From assembly GCA_021163545.1 (NCBI GenBank), contig JAGGTU010000011.1, positions 1 through 18,271 on the forward strand: a DNA stretch of 18,271 bases, read 5' to 3'. This DNA is from a bacterium. GTDB taxonomy: Bacteria; Patescibacteriota; Minisyncoccia; Minisyncoccales; PEYH01. The position numbers and the translations under genes are program-made. Of the stretch, positions 1 through 6,501 are shown piece by piece; within the stretch, counting starts at the first letter, position 1; each line of letters opens with the position of its first letter. The notes below the pieces were generated by a model. That model was not told the origin of the DNA, did no database searches, and worked only from the letters and a program-made list of their open reading frames with translations.

Positions 1-770
1 CTCAATTGAATAATTTCATCAATATGAAGAGTTTTGTCAAGGAGAAGTTGAAAAATTAATTTTTCTTCTTCTGTTCCTTCAATGGACCCGCTTTTTTGTT
101 CAAAAGAAATTCCAAAAAACTTTAGAATTTCTTTTGGTGAACTTACAAGTTTTGCTCCTTTTTTGATAAGGAGATGACAGCCTTTTGATGTTTCGTTATA
201 AATTGACCCCGGAATAGCAAAGACAGGTTTTTTCTGAGAAAAAGCCCAATCTGCTGTAATTAAGGCTCCTGATTTTTCTCTTGCCTCAATTACCAGAACC
301 CCTTTTGATAAACCAGCAATAATTCTGTTTCTTTCTGGAAAATGAAAATGGTTAGGGGGAGTTAAAGGAGGATACTCTGAGACCAATGCTCCTTGTTTTT
401 GAATGATCTCTTTTGCAAGTTTTAGATTTTCTTTTGGATAAATTCTATCCAAACCTGAACCCAACACAGCTATTGTTTTGCCCCCATAATCTAAGCAAGT
501 TTTATGGGCTAAAGCGTCAATTCCTTTTGCCAGCCCGCTTACGATTACAAAACCTGCCTCTGTTAAAGTTTTTGCAAAATCAATAACTACTTTTTTGCCA
601 TAATCTGAGGGAGTTCTTGTTCCGACGATAGCAAACAAAAATTTATTTTTTAATTCTAAATTTCCAATAAAGTATAGAACTTTCGGTGGTGATTTTATCT
701 TTTTTAAGCTTTCTGGAAAAAGAGGATCATTAGGGGTTAATCTTCGAATTTGATTTGACAAGTTATTCAT
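1..770 (-). CDS. dprA: DNA processing protein DprA, 3' end cut by window edge
   Basis: DprA (Smf) binds incoming single-stranded DNA in the cytoplasm and loads RecA during natural transformation. I translated 256 residues, running off position 1. The Rossmann-like core is clear: VGTRTPSDYG at about 49-58, SGLAKGIDALAH at 78-89, VLGSGLD at 102-108, FPERNRIIAGLS at 144-155 and EKSGALITA at 165-173. The last visible residues look like the start of the C-terminal winged-helix domain (EEEKLIFQLL, then HIDEIIQL). The ATG at 768-770 gives a family-like start and has no Shine-Dalgarno. A minus-strand -10-like TATAAA (776-781) ends five bases before it, so the mRNA may be leaderless, but I see no good -35. 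Together with comEC further right this suggests DNA uptake and recombination. Confidence 0.93.
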   Translation of the reverse strand, partial: MNNLSNQIRRLTPNDPLFPESLKKIKSPPKVLYFIGNLELKNKFLFAIVGTRTPSDYGKKVVIDFAKTLTEAGFVIVSGLAKGIDALAHKTCLDYGGKTIAVLGSGLDRIYPKENLKLAKEIIQKQGALVSEYPPLTPPNHFHFPERNRIIAGLSKGVLVIEAREKSGALITADWAFSQKKPVFAIPGSIYNETSKGCHLLIKKGAKLVSSPKEILKFFGISFEQKSGSIEGTEEEKLIFQLLLDKTLHIDEIIQL

Positions 771-783
771 TTTTATTTATAGC
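755..783 (+). promoter_or_regulatory. Sigma-70-type promoter for the 59-residue ORF
   Basis: TTGACA at 755-760 and TATAGC at 778-783 are separated by exactly 17 bases. The -35 box lies inside the first codons of dprA and the -10 overlaps the candidate minus-strand -10 of dprA, so the two genes may interfere. Transcription would start near 790, right at the Shine-Dalgarno. Confidence 0.55.
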
Positions 784-789
784 TTTATA

Positions 790-800
790 AAGGAGGTGAT
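790..800 (+). promoter_or_regulatory. Perfect Shine-Dalgarno of the 59-residue ORF
   Basis: AAGGAGGTGAT is fully complementary to the usual 3' end of bacterial 16S rRNA and sits five bases before the ATG at 806. It fixes the start of this small ORF. Apart from the minus-strand gene at 15681-16292, no other gene here has anything comparable. Confidence 0.85.
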
Positions 801-805
801 AGAAT

Positions 806-985
806 ATGTGGGAGGTGTCGCTTGAAGAAATCACGCTGCCCCAAGGATGGAAGTTTAAGGAAGCCCCAGATTTCTTGTATCTCATAGGCCCTGATGACAA
901 AATTCATCTTGTTTGGTCTGCCCAAGGACCTACAAAAGAGGATATCAAAAGGGATCTGGAATCGTTCTTTGCTCAGGGTTCATAA
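806..985 (+). CDS. Small protein of unknown function, 59 residues
   Basis: I do not recognise this protein. It reads MWEVSLEEITLPQGW at the start and ends in an amphipathic stretch, KEDIKRDLESFFAQGS. The middle (FLYLIGPDDKIHLVW) looks like two beta strands around a turn, so a small alpha/beta fold is plausible. There is no signal peptide, membrane segment or Cys pair. Support for a real gene comes from its surroundings: a 17-spaced promoter, a perfect Shine-Dalgarno five bases before the ATG, and a strong terminator 10 bases after the stop. Its codons (CTG, GCC, GGC, CCC) are visibly more GC-rich than those of its neighbours, which may mean recent arrival. Its last 13 bases overlap the convergent end of pth. 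Confidence 0.7.
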   Translation: MWEVSLEEITLPQGWKFKEAPDFLYLIGPDDKIHLVWSAQGPTKEDIKRDLESFFAQGS

Positions 986-1605
986 GAATGTCTGCGGACG
1001 CTCTCAAAAGGAGCGTCCTTTTTGTTAAACTCGCTCATTGCTTTTTCAACCCCTTCTTTTAAAAGAACCTCTACTGCTTTTGTGCCGATTTTAAAAACCT
1101 CTTTTAAAACTTCTCTTTCTTTTTTGGAAAACCTCTCTAAAACAAATTTTTCCAACCCTTTTTCTTTTACTTTTAATTTTTCATTTTCTGATAAAGGTGC
1201 TATCCCAATTCTCAACCGGAGAAAATTTTTGCTACCTAAATTCTGGATCAGTGACTCAACTCCCTTGTGCCCGCCAGAGCTTTTCCCTCTGGAGATTTTT
1301 ATCCTTCCAATTTCAATGTCTGCATCATCATGAACAACCCAGATGTTTCTCTTTGGAACTTTATAATATCTTGCAATTTTCAAAACTGCTCTGCCAGATG
1401 AGTTCATAAAAGTTAAAGGTTTTACCAAAAAAACAACTTTTCCAAAAATCTTTCCTTTTGTGATTTTTGCTTCAAATTTTTTTGATTCTTTAAAAGGCCC
1501 AAACTTGCCGAGTTTCTTTAAATGATCAATAAACAAAAAACCAACATTATGTCTTGTTAAGATAAATCTTCTTTTCGGGTTGCCTAGACCCACAATTAAA
1601 ATCAT
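973..1605 (-). CDS. pth: Peptidyl-tRNA hydrolase
   Basis: Pth cleaves the ester bond of peptidyl-tRNAs released by stalled ribosomes, recycling tRNA in the cytoplasm. The ATG at 1603-1605 gives the family start MILIVGLGNP; an in-frame ATG six codons upstream lies in the promoter and is less likely. Counting from 1605 (210 residues), the key residues are N9, the catalytic H19 in TRHNVGF, N68 in FMNSSG and D93 in VHDDAD, and SSGGHKG at 109-115 is also family-like. Typical family members end near the equivalent of SEFNK; here about 15 more residues (through SYEP) are encoded across the terminator hairpin of the convergent small ORF. No Shine-Dalgarno is visible and the likely -10 ends six bases upstream, so the mRNA is probably near-leaderless. 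Confidence 0.95.
   Translation of the reverse strand: MILIVGLGNPKRRFILTRHNVGFLFIDHLKKLGKFGPFKESKKFEAKITKGKIFGKVVFLVKPLTFMNSSGRAVLKIARYYKVPKRNIWVVHDDADIEIGRIKISRGKSSGGHKGVESLIQNLGSKNFLRLRIGIAPLSENEKLKVKEKGLEKFVLERFSKKEREVLKEVFKIGTKAVEVLLKEGVEKAMSEFNKKDAPFESVRRHSYEP
996..1023 (+). terminator. Rho-independent terminator after the 59-residue ORF
   Basis: GGACGCTC (996-1003) and GAGCGTCC (1011-1018) form a perfect 8-bp GC-rich stem with a 7-base loop, followed by five T. The T run is on the plus strand, so it ends transcription of the small ORF. It lies inside the coding sequence for the tail of pth on the other strand. Confidence 0.9.
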
Positions 1606-1611
1606 TTTTTT

Positions 1612-1640
1612 AATATAATACACAGACCTTGAAAATTCAA
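1612..1640 (-). promoter_or_regulatory. Promoter of pth, near-leaderless
   Basis: On the minus strand TTGAAT (1635-1640) and TATATT (1612-1617) are 17 bases apart. Only six bases separate the -10 from the pth ATG, so the transcript would start at or very near the start codon. The -35 overlaps that of the divergent lepB promoter. Confidence 0.6.
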
Positions 1641-1658
1641 AGCATTTGCGTGTATAAT
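1629..1658 (+). promoter_or_regulatory. Promoter of lepB, leaderless
   Basis: TTGAAA (1629-1634) and TATAAT (1653-1658) are 18 bases apart. The lepB ATG follows the -10 after seven bases, the usual distance to a transcription start, so the mRNA is predicted to begin with the AUG. It shares the 1629-1640 segment with the pth promoter on the other strand. Confidence 0.7.
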
Positions 1659-1665
1659 TTAAGAT

Positions 1666-2211
1666 ATGAATAAAGCTTTATCATTTTTTTGGGAAATAAT
1701 CAAAATTTTCCTTATTGCTCTGCTGATAGTCATACCTATCAGGGAGTTTGTCTTTCAGCCTTTTTTTGTAAGAGGGCAAAGTATGGAACCCAACTTTCAC
1801 GATTTTGATTATTTGATTGTTAACGAAATCAGTTATCGATTTCATGGGCCTCAGAGGGGTGATGTAATAGTTTTTAGAAATCCCAACAATTTGAATCAAA
1901 GATTTATAAAAAGAGTAATCGGCCTTCCCAATGAAACAGTCATCATTAAAAATGGACAAGTGATTATACAAAAAAATGATCACTCCTTTATATTAGAGGA
2001 ACCTTATTTGCCAAAAGGAACAAAAACACCGGGTAGTTTAGAAGTACACCTGAAAGACAATGAGTATTTTGTTTTAGGAGACAACCGCGCCTCTTCATTA
2101 GATTCTAGATTTTTTGGACCGGTCTCGGGCAATTTAATTATAGGCAAAGCTGCCTTTAGAATTTGGCCGCTGGCTGTTTTTGCAGATAAACCATCATTTT
2201 CTCCAAATTAA
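1666..2211 (+). CDS. lepB: Signal peptidase I
   Basis: LepB removes signal peptides from secreted proteins on the outer face of the cytoplasmic membrane, using a Ser-Lys dyad. The 181-residue protein has one N-terminal membrane segment (about residues 9-26). The nucleophile is S39 in GQSMEP and the general base is K82 in FIKRVIGLP. The box LGDNRASSLDSRFFGPV near 137-153 is the conserved S26-family motif. Length is normal for a single-span, Gram-positive-like form. It is probably the first gene of a unit with hisS (3-base gap) and rpsU, and is expected to be read from a leaderless mRNA. It may process the exported glycosidase at 14457-15461, which is inference. Confidence 0.96.
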   Translation: MNKALSFFWEIIKIFLIALLIVIPIREFVFQPFFVRGQSMEPNFHDFDYLIVNEISYRFHGPQRGDVIVFRNPNNLNQRFIKRVIGLPNETVIIKNGQVIIQKNDHSFILEEPYLPKGTKTPGSLEVHLKDNEYFVLGDNRASSLDSRFFGPVSGNLIIGKAAFRIWPLAVFADKPSFSPN

Positions 2212-2214
2212 TTT

Positions 2215-3525
2215 ATGAAAAAACCCAGGTTAAAATTTCAAACACCAACGGGAATGAGAGATATTTTGCCCGAGGAAGAAGCTTATTATGAAAGAGTATA
2301 TTCGATCGCTGATCAATATGCAGATTTCTATGGTTTTAAGAAAATAGAAACACCTATTTTGGAGGACTATGAGCTGTTTGTAAAATCTACAGGCCCTACT
2401 ACTGATATTGTAGAAAAGCAGATGTATCTTTTAAAAACCAAGGGAGGAGAGTATTTGGCTTTAAGACCTGAATTTACACCCTCGTTGGCGCGTTCCTATT
2501 TTGAAAATGGAATGGTCGCTTGGCCTCATCCTGTTAAGTTATACACACGTGGTCCTCTTTTTAGGTATGAGCGGCCGCAAGCTGGGCGATATCGTCAGTT
2601 TCATCAAATAAATTTTGAAACGTTTGGCTCCAAAAAACCAATAGCTGAGGTAGAGATTATATGGCTTTTTGTAAAAATTCTTGAAAAATTAGGAATTAAA
2701 AATATTGTTGTAGAGATAAATAGTATCGGAGACTCCCAATGTAGGCCCTATTATAAAAAAGTTTTGACAAGATATTTAAAGCGCAACGAAACCGCCCTTT
2801 GTGCAACTTGCAGAAAAAGATTAAAGAGAAACCCTCTAAGAGTGTTAGACTGCAAAGAAGTTCGGTGTCAAAAAATTGTAAAACAAGGTCCCCAGATTGT
2901 AGATTATTTATGTGAGGAATGTCATGATCATTTTGAAAAAGTTCTAGAATATCTGGAGGCTTTAGGTATTCCTTACATTTTAAATCCTTATTTGGTAAGA
3001 GGCTTAGATTATTATACAAAGACAGTGTTTGAAATTATTCCCCAAAAAGATCAGGAAACAAGGCAAAGCGCATTGGTTGGCGGTGGAAGATATGATGGAC
3101 TTTTAAAACTTATAGGAAAACAAGATATCCCAGCCTGCGGAGGAGCAGGAGGAGTGGAGAGGATTATCGACTTTTTAAAAGAAGAAAACATTTCTGTTAA
3201 GAGAAAAGAATCTACTCCGGAAATTTTTATTGCTCAACTTGGTGATGAAGCCAAAATTGAGAGCTTAAAACTTATAGAAGAATTTCAGAAAGCTAAAATT
3301 CCTGTTACCTTTCAGCTTTCCAGAGATTCATTGACTAATCAATTAAAAATTGCTAATAGAAAAAAGGTAAAATATGTAATTATTATTGGCAAAGAAGAAG
3401 TTTTAAAAAAAGCCCCAATTTTGCGCAACATGGAAACAGGAGATCAAAAAAGTGTTCCAAGGAATAGGCTAATAAAGGAAGTTAAAAATGCTTTAAAGAA
3501 AGAAAAGAGAACAAGATTAAAATAA
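2215..3525 (+). CDS. hisS: Histidyl-tRNA synthetase
   Basis: HisRS charges tRNA-His with histidine using ATP. The 436 residues show the class II catalytic core: motif 1 region at the N-terminus (PTGMRDILPEE), motif 2 around FRYERPQAGRYRQFHQ (116-131), the histidine-binding loop LVRGLDYYTKTVFE (260-273) and motif 3 with GGGRYDGL and GGVERI. An insertion between motif 2 and the His loop carries C196/C199 and C233/C236 pairs, a pattern I associate with many bacterial HisRS and which may bind metal. The C-terminal anticodon-binding domain starts near EIFIAQLGDEA. It follows lepB by three bases with no Shine-Dalgarno, so it is probably co-transcribed. Confidence 0.97.
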   Translation: MKKPRLKFQTPTGMRDILPEEEAYYERVYSIADQYADFYGFKKIETPILEDYELFVKSTGPTTDIVEKQMYLLKTKGGEYLALRPEFTPSLARSYFENGMVAWPHPVKLYTRGPLFRYERPQAGRYRQFHQINFETFGSKKPIAEVEIIWLFVKILEKLGIKNIVVEINSIGDSQCRPYYKKVLTRYLKRNETALCATCRKRLKRNPLRVLDCKEVRCQKIVKQGPQIVDYLCEECHDHFEKVLEYLEALGIPYILNPYLVRGLDYYTKTVFEIIPQKDQETRQSALVGGGRYDGLLKLIGKQDIPACGGAGGVERIIDFLKEENISVKRKESTPEIFIAQLGDEAKIESLKLIEEFQKAKIPVTFQLSRDSLTNQLKIANRKKVKYVIIIGKEEVLKKAPILRNMETGDQKSVPRNRLIKEVKNALKKEKRTRLK

Positions 3526-3537
3526 AAATTATAGAAT

Positions 3538-3777
3538 ATGGTTGCAGCAAGAAAAACAAAATCCGGTATGGTGATTGAAAAACAAAATGGAGAGGATTCA
3601 AGACAAGTAGTGAACCGCTTTTTAAGGCATTTAAAACAAAGCGGTGTTTTAACTCAGGCAAGAGAATCAATGTATAGAAAAAGGCCATTGAGCAGGCAAT
3701 TAAAAATAAGAAGCGCCCTAAGGAGAGAAGAGCTTAAAAAGTACTATCAAAAACTAGAAAAGCTGGGAAAGATTTAA
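3538..3777 (+). CDS. rpsU: Ribosomal protein bS21
   Basis: bS21 sits on the platform of the small ribosomal subunit near the 3' end of 16S rRNA and takes part in initiation. The 79-residue, strongly basic protein has the family features: a short N-terminal strand, a helix with RFLRHLKQSGVL, then the arginine-rich second helix (RESMYRKRPLSRQLK). It is slightly longer than the E. coli form, with a basic tail. It lies 12 bases after hisS and is followed by a strong terminator, so it probably closes the lepB-hisS-rpsU unit. There is no Shine-Dalgarno before it. Its presence is notable because most genes here lack Shine-Dalgarno sequences and bS21 can influence access to the anti-Shine-Dalgarno. 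Confidence 0.93.
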   Translation: MVAARKTKSGMVIEKQNGEDSRQVVNRFLRHLKQSGVLTQARESMYRKRPLSRQLKIRSALRREELKKYYQKLEKLGKI

Positions 3778-3790
3778 AAGTTTTATTGAA

Positions 3791-3820
3791 AAATCTCCTT
3801 CTAGAAAAGGAGATTTTTTT
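3791..3820 (+). terminator. Rho-independent terminator after rpsU
   Basis: AAATCTCCTT (3791-3800) pairs perfectly with AAGGAGATTT (3807-3816) across a 6-base loop, and a run of T extends to 3820. It separates the lepB-hisS-rpsU unit from ybeY. Confidence 0.88.
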
Positions 3821-3822
3821 AT

Positions 3823-3851
3823 TTGCTCAAGTTTTTAAGATTTGGTAGGAT
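3823..3851 (+). promoter_or_regulatory. Candidate promoter of ybeY-ftsA-ftsZ
   Basis: TTGCTC (3823-3828) and TAGGAT (3846-3851) are 17 bases apart, directly after the rpsU terminator. Ten bases separate the -10 from the ybeY ATG. An overlapping TAAAAT (3851-3856) is an alternative -10. The preceding terminator makes a promoter here likely even though the boxes are imperfect. Confidence 0.42.
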
Positions 3852-3861
3852 AAAATAAAGC

Positions 3862-4293
3862 ATGTTAGAGATAAATAATCTTACCAATCGCCCGTTAGAT
3901 GAAGAGTTTCTCAATAAAGTTGCAAACAAAGTTTTAGAAGAGGAGAAGAAGGATGGTGTGGTTTCTCTGGTGTTTGTAGGGCCAAACAGGATGAGAAAAA
4001 TGAATTATCAATATAGAAAGAAAAACAGAGTAACAGATGTGCTTTCTTTTCCCGAGCCCCCACAAAAAGACTTTATTGCTCCTCCAGAGGCGCAGAAACA
4101 ATTGGGAGAGATTGTCATCTGCCCGAGGGAGGTGAAAAAAAGAGCAAAAAGAGAACAATCGGAGTTTAAAAAAGAATTAGCAAGGACCCTCATTCATGGG
4201 CTTTTACATCTTCTGGGATACGATCACAAAAAGCCGAAGGAGGCAGAGATTATGTTGCAAAAAGAAAATAAATATTTAGGATATTTTTTCTAA
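3862..4293 (+). CDS. ybeY: Endoribonuclease YbeY (rRNA maturation factor)
   Basis: YbeY is a metal-dependent endoribonuclease involved in maturation of the 16S rRNA 3' end and ribosome quality control. The 143-residue protein carries the signature metal site HGLLHLLGYDH, with H112, H116 and H122 as ligands, preceded by the substrate-groove strand RVTDVLSFP (56-64) and LGEIVIC (81-87). Length is normal. It begins a new transcription unit after the rpsU terminator and is followed by ftsA after only five bases. No Shine-Dalgarno is visible. Confidence 0.95.
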   Translation: MLEINNLTNRPLDEEFLNKVANKVLEEEKKDGVVSLVFVGPNRMRKMNYQYRKKNRVTDVLSFPEPPQKDFIAPPEAQKQLGEIVICPREVKKRAKREQSEFKKELARTLIHGLLHLLGYDHKKPKEAEIMLQKENKYLGYFF

Positions 4294-4298
4294 AAAAT

Positions 4299-5495
4299 AT
4301 GGCAAGAGGAACCTATATTGGAGCAATAGATGTTGGGTCCAGTACAATAAAAGGAATGGTTGCCCAAAAACTGAACGGGGCCCAAACAATAGAAGTTTTA
4401 AGCTTTCAAACAGTGCCCTCATTTGGTGTAAGGAAAGGAATGGTTGTGGATGCTCCCAAAGTCTCCCAAAAAATTGTAGAGTTAAAAAAATTACTTGAGC
4501 AGGAATCTCAAAGAAAAATAAAGGACGTATTTGTTAATATAGGAGGATATCACATTTTTGTTAAAAATACTCATGGGGCGGTGGCAATTTCAAGAGCAGA
4601 TCAAAAAGTTTCACAAGAGGACATAGAGAGAGTAATAGAAAGCTCGCGCGCAATTACTTTACCTTTTAACAAAGAGGTTCTAGAGGTTATACCAAAGGAA
4701 TTTATCATTGATGGAGAAAGAGGGATTAAAGACCCTCTTAACTTAAAAGGAATAAAACTTGAGGTAGAATCCTTGGCAATATGTGCTTTTTCTCCATATG
4801 TTAAAAATCTTATAGATGCAATTTTAGGGGCAGATCTTGAAATTGCTGAAATAATTCCTTCTCCTTTGGCAGCCTCTCTAGCAATTTTGACCCCCCAACA
4901 AAAAGAATTAGGGGTAGCTTTGGTAGATATTGGCGCCGGAAGTACTTCAATCGCAGTTTTCGAAGAAGGAAGTCTTCTTCATCTTGCAGTCTTACCTGTT
5001 GGCTCCTCCCACATTTCAAATGATATTGCAATCGCTCTTCAAACGGAGATAGAAACTGCCGAGAAAATTAAATTAAAATACGGGGAATATATTTTTAAAA
5101 AATCAAGAAAGAAAGAAAAAATAGAAATTGGACCAAATAAAACTTTTGTTTTCCCGCTTAATAAAATGGCAAAAGCGGGTAAGGCACGCATCTCAGAGAT
5201 TTTTGCACTCATTAAAAAAGAACTAAAGAAAATTTCTAAAGCCGACTCTTTGCCCGCCGGTGTAGTATTGGTAGGGGGTGGGGCAAACTTACCTGGAATT
5301 GTTGATTTTGCGAAAAAGGAATTGGCTTTACCCGTTAAAAAAGCATCTCCTAAAGGATTTGTAAACCTTAAGAGTGATCCTTCACTTGCTGTTTTATGTG
5401 GTTTGGTTCTTAAAGGATTTGAACAAGAGAGTCAATCAGAGAGAGGGCAACTTCTTCAAAGAATGAAAAAGATTTTTAGAATATTTTTGCCATGA
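4299..5495 (+). CDS. ftsA: Cell division protein FtsA
   Basis: FtsA is an actin-like ATPase that anchors FtsZ filaments to the membrane and recruits the divisome. The 398 residues show phosphate-1 (GAIDVGSSTIKG, 8-19), the SHS2/1C region (about 80-165), phosphate-2 (LVDIGAGSTSIAVF, 208-221) and the adenosine motif (VVLVGGGANLPG, 322-333). The extreme C-terminus, roughly LLQRMKKIFRIFLP (385-398), is a plausible amphipathic membrane-targeting helix after a short polar linker. Its TGA overlaps the ftsZ ATG, so the two are translationally coupled. The oddity is in its partner: FtsZ here has no C-terminal peptide for FtsA to bind. Confidence 0.95.
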   Translation: MARGTYIGAIDVGSSTIKGMVAQKLNGAQTIEVLSFQTVPSFGVRKGMVVDAPKVSQKIVELKKLLEQESQRKIKDVFVNIGGYHIFVKNTHGAVAISRADQKVSQEDIERVIESSRAITLPFNKEVLEVIPKEFIIDGERGIKDPLNLKGIKLEVESLAICAFSPYVKNLIDAILGADLEIAEIIPSPLAASLAILTPQQKELGVALVDIGAGSTSIAVFEEGSLLHLAVLPVGSSHISNDIAIALQTEIETAEKIKLKYGEYIFKKSRKKEKIEIGPNKTFVFPLNKMAKAGKARISEIFALIKKELKKISKADSLPAGVVLVGGGANLPGIVDFAKKELALPVKKASPKGFVNLKSDPSLAVLCGLVLKGFEQESQSERGQLLQRMKKIFRIFLP

Positions 5496-6424
5496 AAAAC
5501 CATATGAAGATAAAAGTTATCGGAATAGGTGGAGCAGGGGGCAATATCCTCACAAGACTGCCAAGGCCTTATCCTAAGCCTGTTGAGCTAATTGCTATCA
5601 ATTCTGATCTCCAGGATTTAAAAGCAACTAAAGCAGACAAGAAAATTCAAATTGGCAAAAAAAGAACACTAGGATTAGGTTCGGGTATGAATCCCAAGAT
5701 TGGTAGAGAGGCAGCAGAGGAATCAAAGGAAGAGATAAAGAATGTTATTACAGGCGGAGACATTGTTTTTATTATTTGTGGCTTGGGCGGAGGTACTGGT
5801 TCAGGTGCCTCTCCTGTTGTAGCCAATATAGCAAAAGAAACCGGCGCTTTAACTATTGGGATAGTAACCTTCCCTTTTTATTTTGAAGGCGCCCAAAGAA
5901 AAAAAATTGCCCACCGTGCTTTATCTATATTGGAGAAAAATTTAGATACATTTATTGTAGTCTTTAATGATAAAGTTTTAGATAAAGTTCAAAACGCTAC
6001 CAACATTAGCTCCGCTTTCTATCTAATAGATGAAACAATTCATAATATTATTTTTGATGTTTTAAATCTTATAGTAACCCCAGGATTAATCAATATAGAT
6101 TTAGCGGATTTAAGTTCAATTATGAAAAATGCCGGTAGAGCCTTTTTTGGTATTGGTAAAGGGCAGGGAGAGAAGAAAATTGAACAAGCAACCAAAGAAG
6201 CGCTTACCTCTCCATTCCTTGAAACTTCTATTGATGGAGCAAAAGGAATTTTATTTAATATTGCCGGAGGCAAAAATCTCACCTTATTTGATGTTCAGAA
6301 GACAGCCAACATTATCAATCAAAAAGGCTCTCCACAGGCAAAAATTATTTTTGGCGCATTCCAAAATAACAAACAATTTCAACCGGATGAGGTACGGATT
6401 ACACTTATTGCCACAGGTATCTGA
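5492..6424 (+). CDS. ftsZ: Cell division GTPase FtsZ, core domain only
   Basis: FtsZ is the tubulin-like GTPase that forms the division ring. The 310 residues contain the Gly-rich N-terminal loop (GIGGAGGN, 11-18), the tubulin signature GLGGGTGSGASP (97-108), a NDKV motif near 159-162 and the T7 synergy loop NIDLADLSSIM (201-211), so GTP binding and hydrolysis should be intact. The protein stops at VRITLIATGI, which is the last strand of the polymerising core. The disordered linker and the conserved C-terminal peptide used by FtsA and other anchors are missing. I see no continuation in other frames between the stop and nrdD, so a simple frameshift is unlikely. It overlaps ftsA by four bases. 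Confidence 0.95.
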   Translation: MKNHMKIKVIGIGGAGGNILTRLPRPYPKPVELIAINSDLQDLKATKADKKIQIGKKRTLGLGSGMNPKIGREAAEESKEEIKNVITGGDIVFIICGLGGGTGSGASPVVANIAKETGALTIGIVTFPFYFEGAQRKKIAHRALSILEKNLDTFIVVFNDKVLDKVQNATNISSAFYLIDETIHNIIFDVLNLIVTPGLINIDLADLSSIMKNAGRAFFGIGKGQGEKKIEQATKEALTSPFLETSIDGAKGILFNIAGGKNLTLFDVQKTANIINQKGSPQAKIIFGAFQNNKQFQPDEVRITLIATGI

Positions 6425-6439
6425 GAAGTTTTCCACAAT

Positions 6440-6469
6440 TTGACTGAGTTTTTGATTAACAAGTATAAT
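6440..6469 (+). promoter_or_regulatory. Promoter of nrdD
   Basis: TTGACT (6440-6445) and TATAAT (6464-6469) are 18 bases apart, shortly after the ftsZ stop. Transcription would start about 25 bases before the nrdD ATG, giving one of the few genes here with a real leader. Confidence 0.6.
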
Positions 6470-6483
6470 AAGAAAATATACTT
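6461..6483. repeat. Inverted repeat overlapping the nrdD -10 box
   Basis: AAGTATA (6461-6467) and TATACTT (6477-6483) are perfect inverted copies nine bases apart and overlap the -10 of nrdD. They could be an operator. The same bases followed by a T-rich stretch could also act as a weak terminator for ftsA-ftsZ. It does not match the usual NrdR box closely enough for me to call it one. Confidence 0.5.
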
Positions 6484-6501
6484 TTAGTTTTTTATACTAA
6501 C

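Noticed and set aside
1022..1409. Plus-strand ORFs of 103 and 70 codons opposite pth
   Set aside because: They are shadows of pth, rich in Ser/Phe/Leu, with no ribosome site, and start inside or after the terminator.
1606..1623. Upstream ATG of pth adding six residues
   Set aside because: It would fall in the -10 region, and the family start is MILIVGLGNP.
6461..6483. NrdR box upstream of nrdD
   Set aside because: Spacing and bases differ from the known tandem 16-bp NrdR palindromes; kept only as an unspecified inverted repeat.
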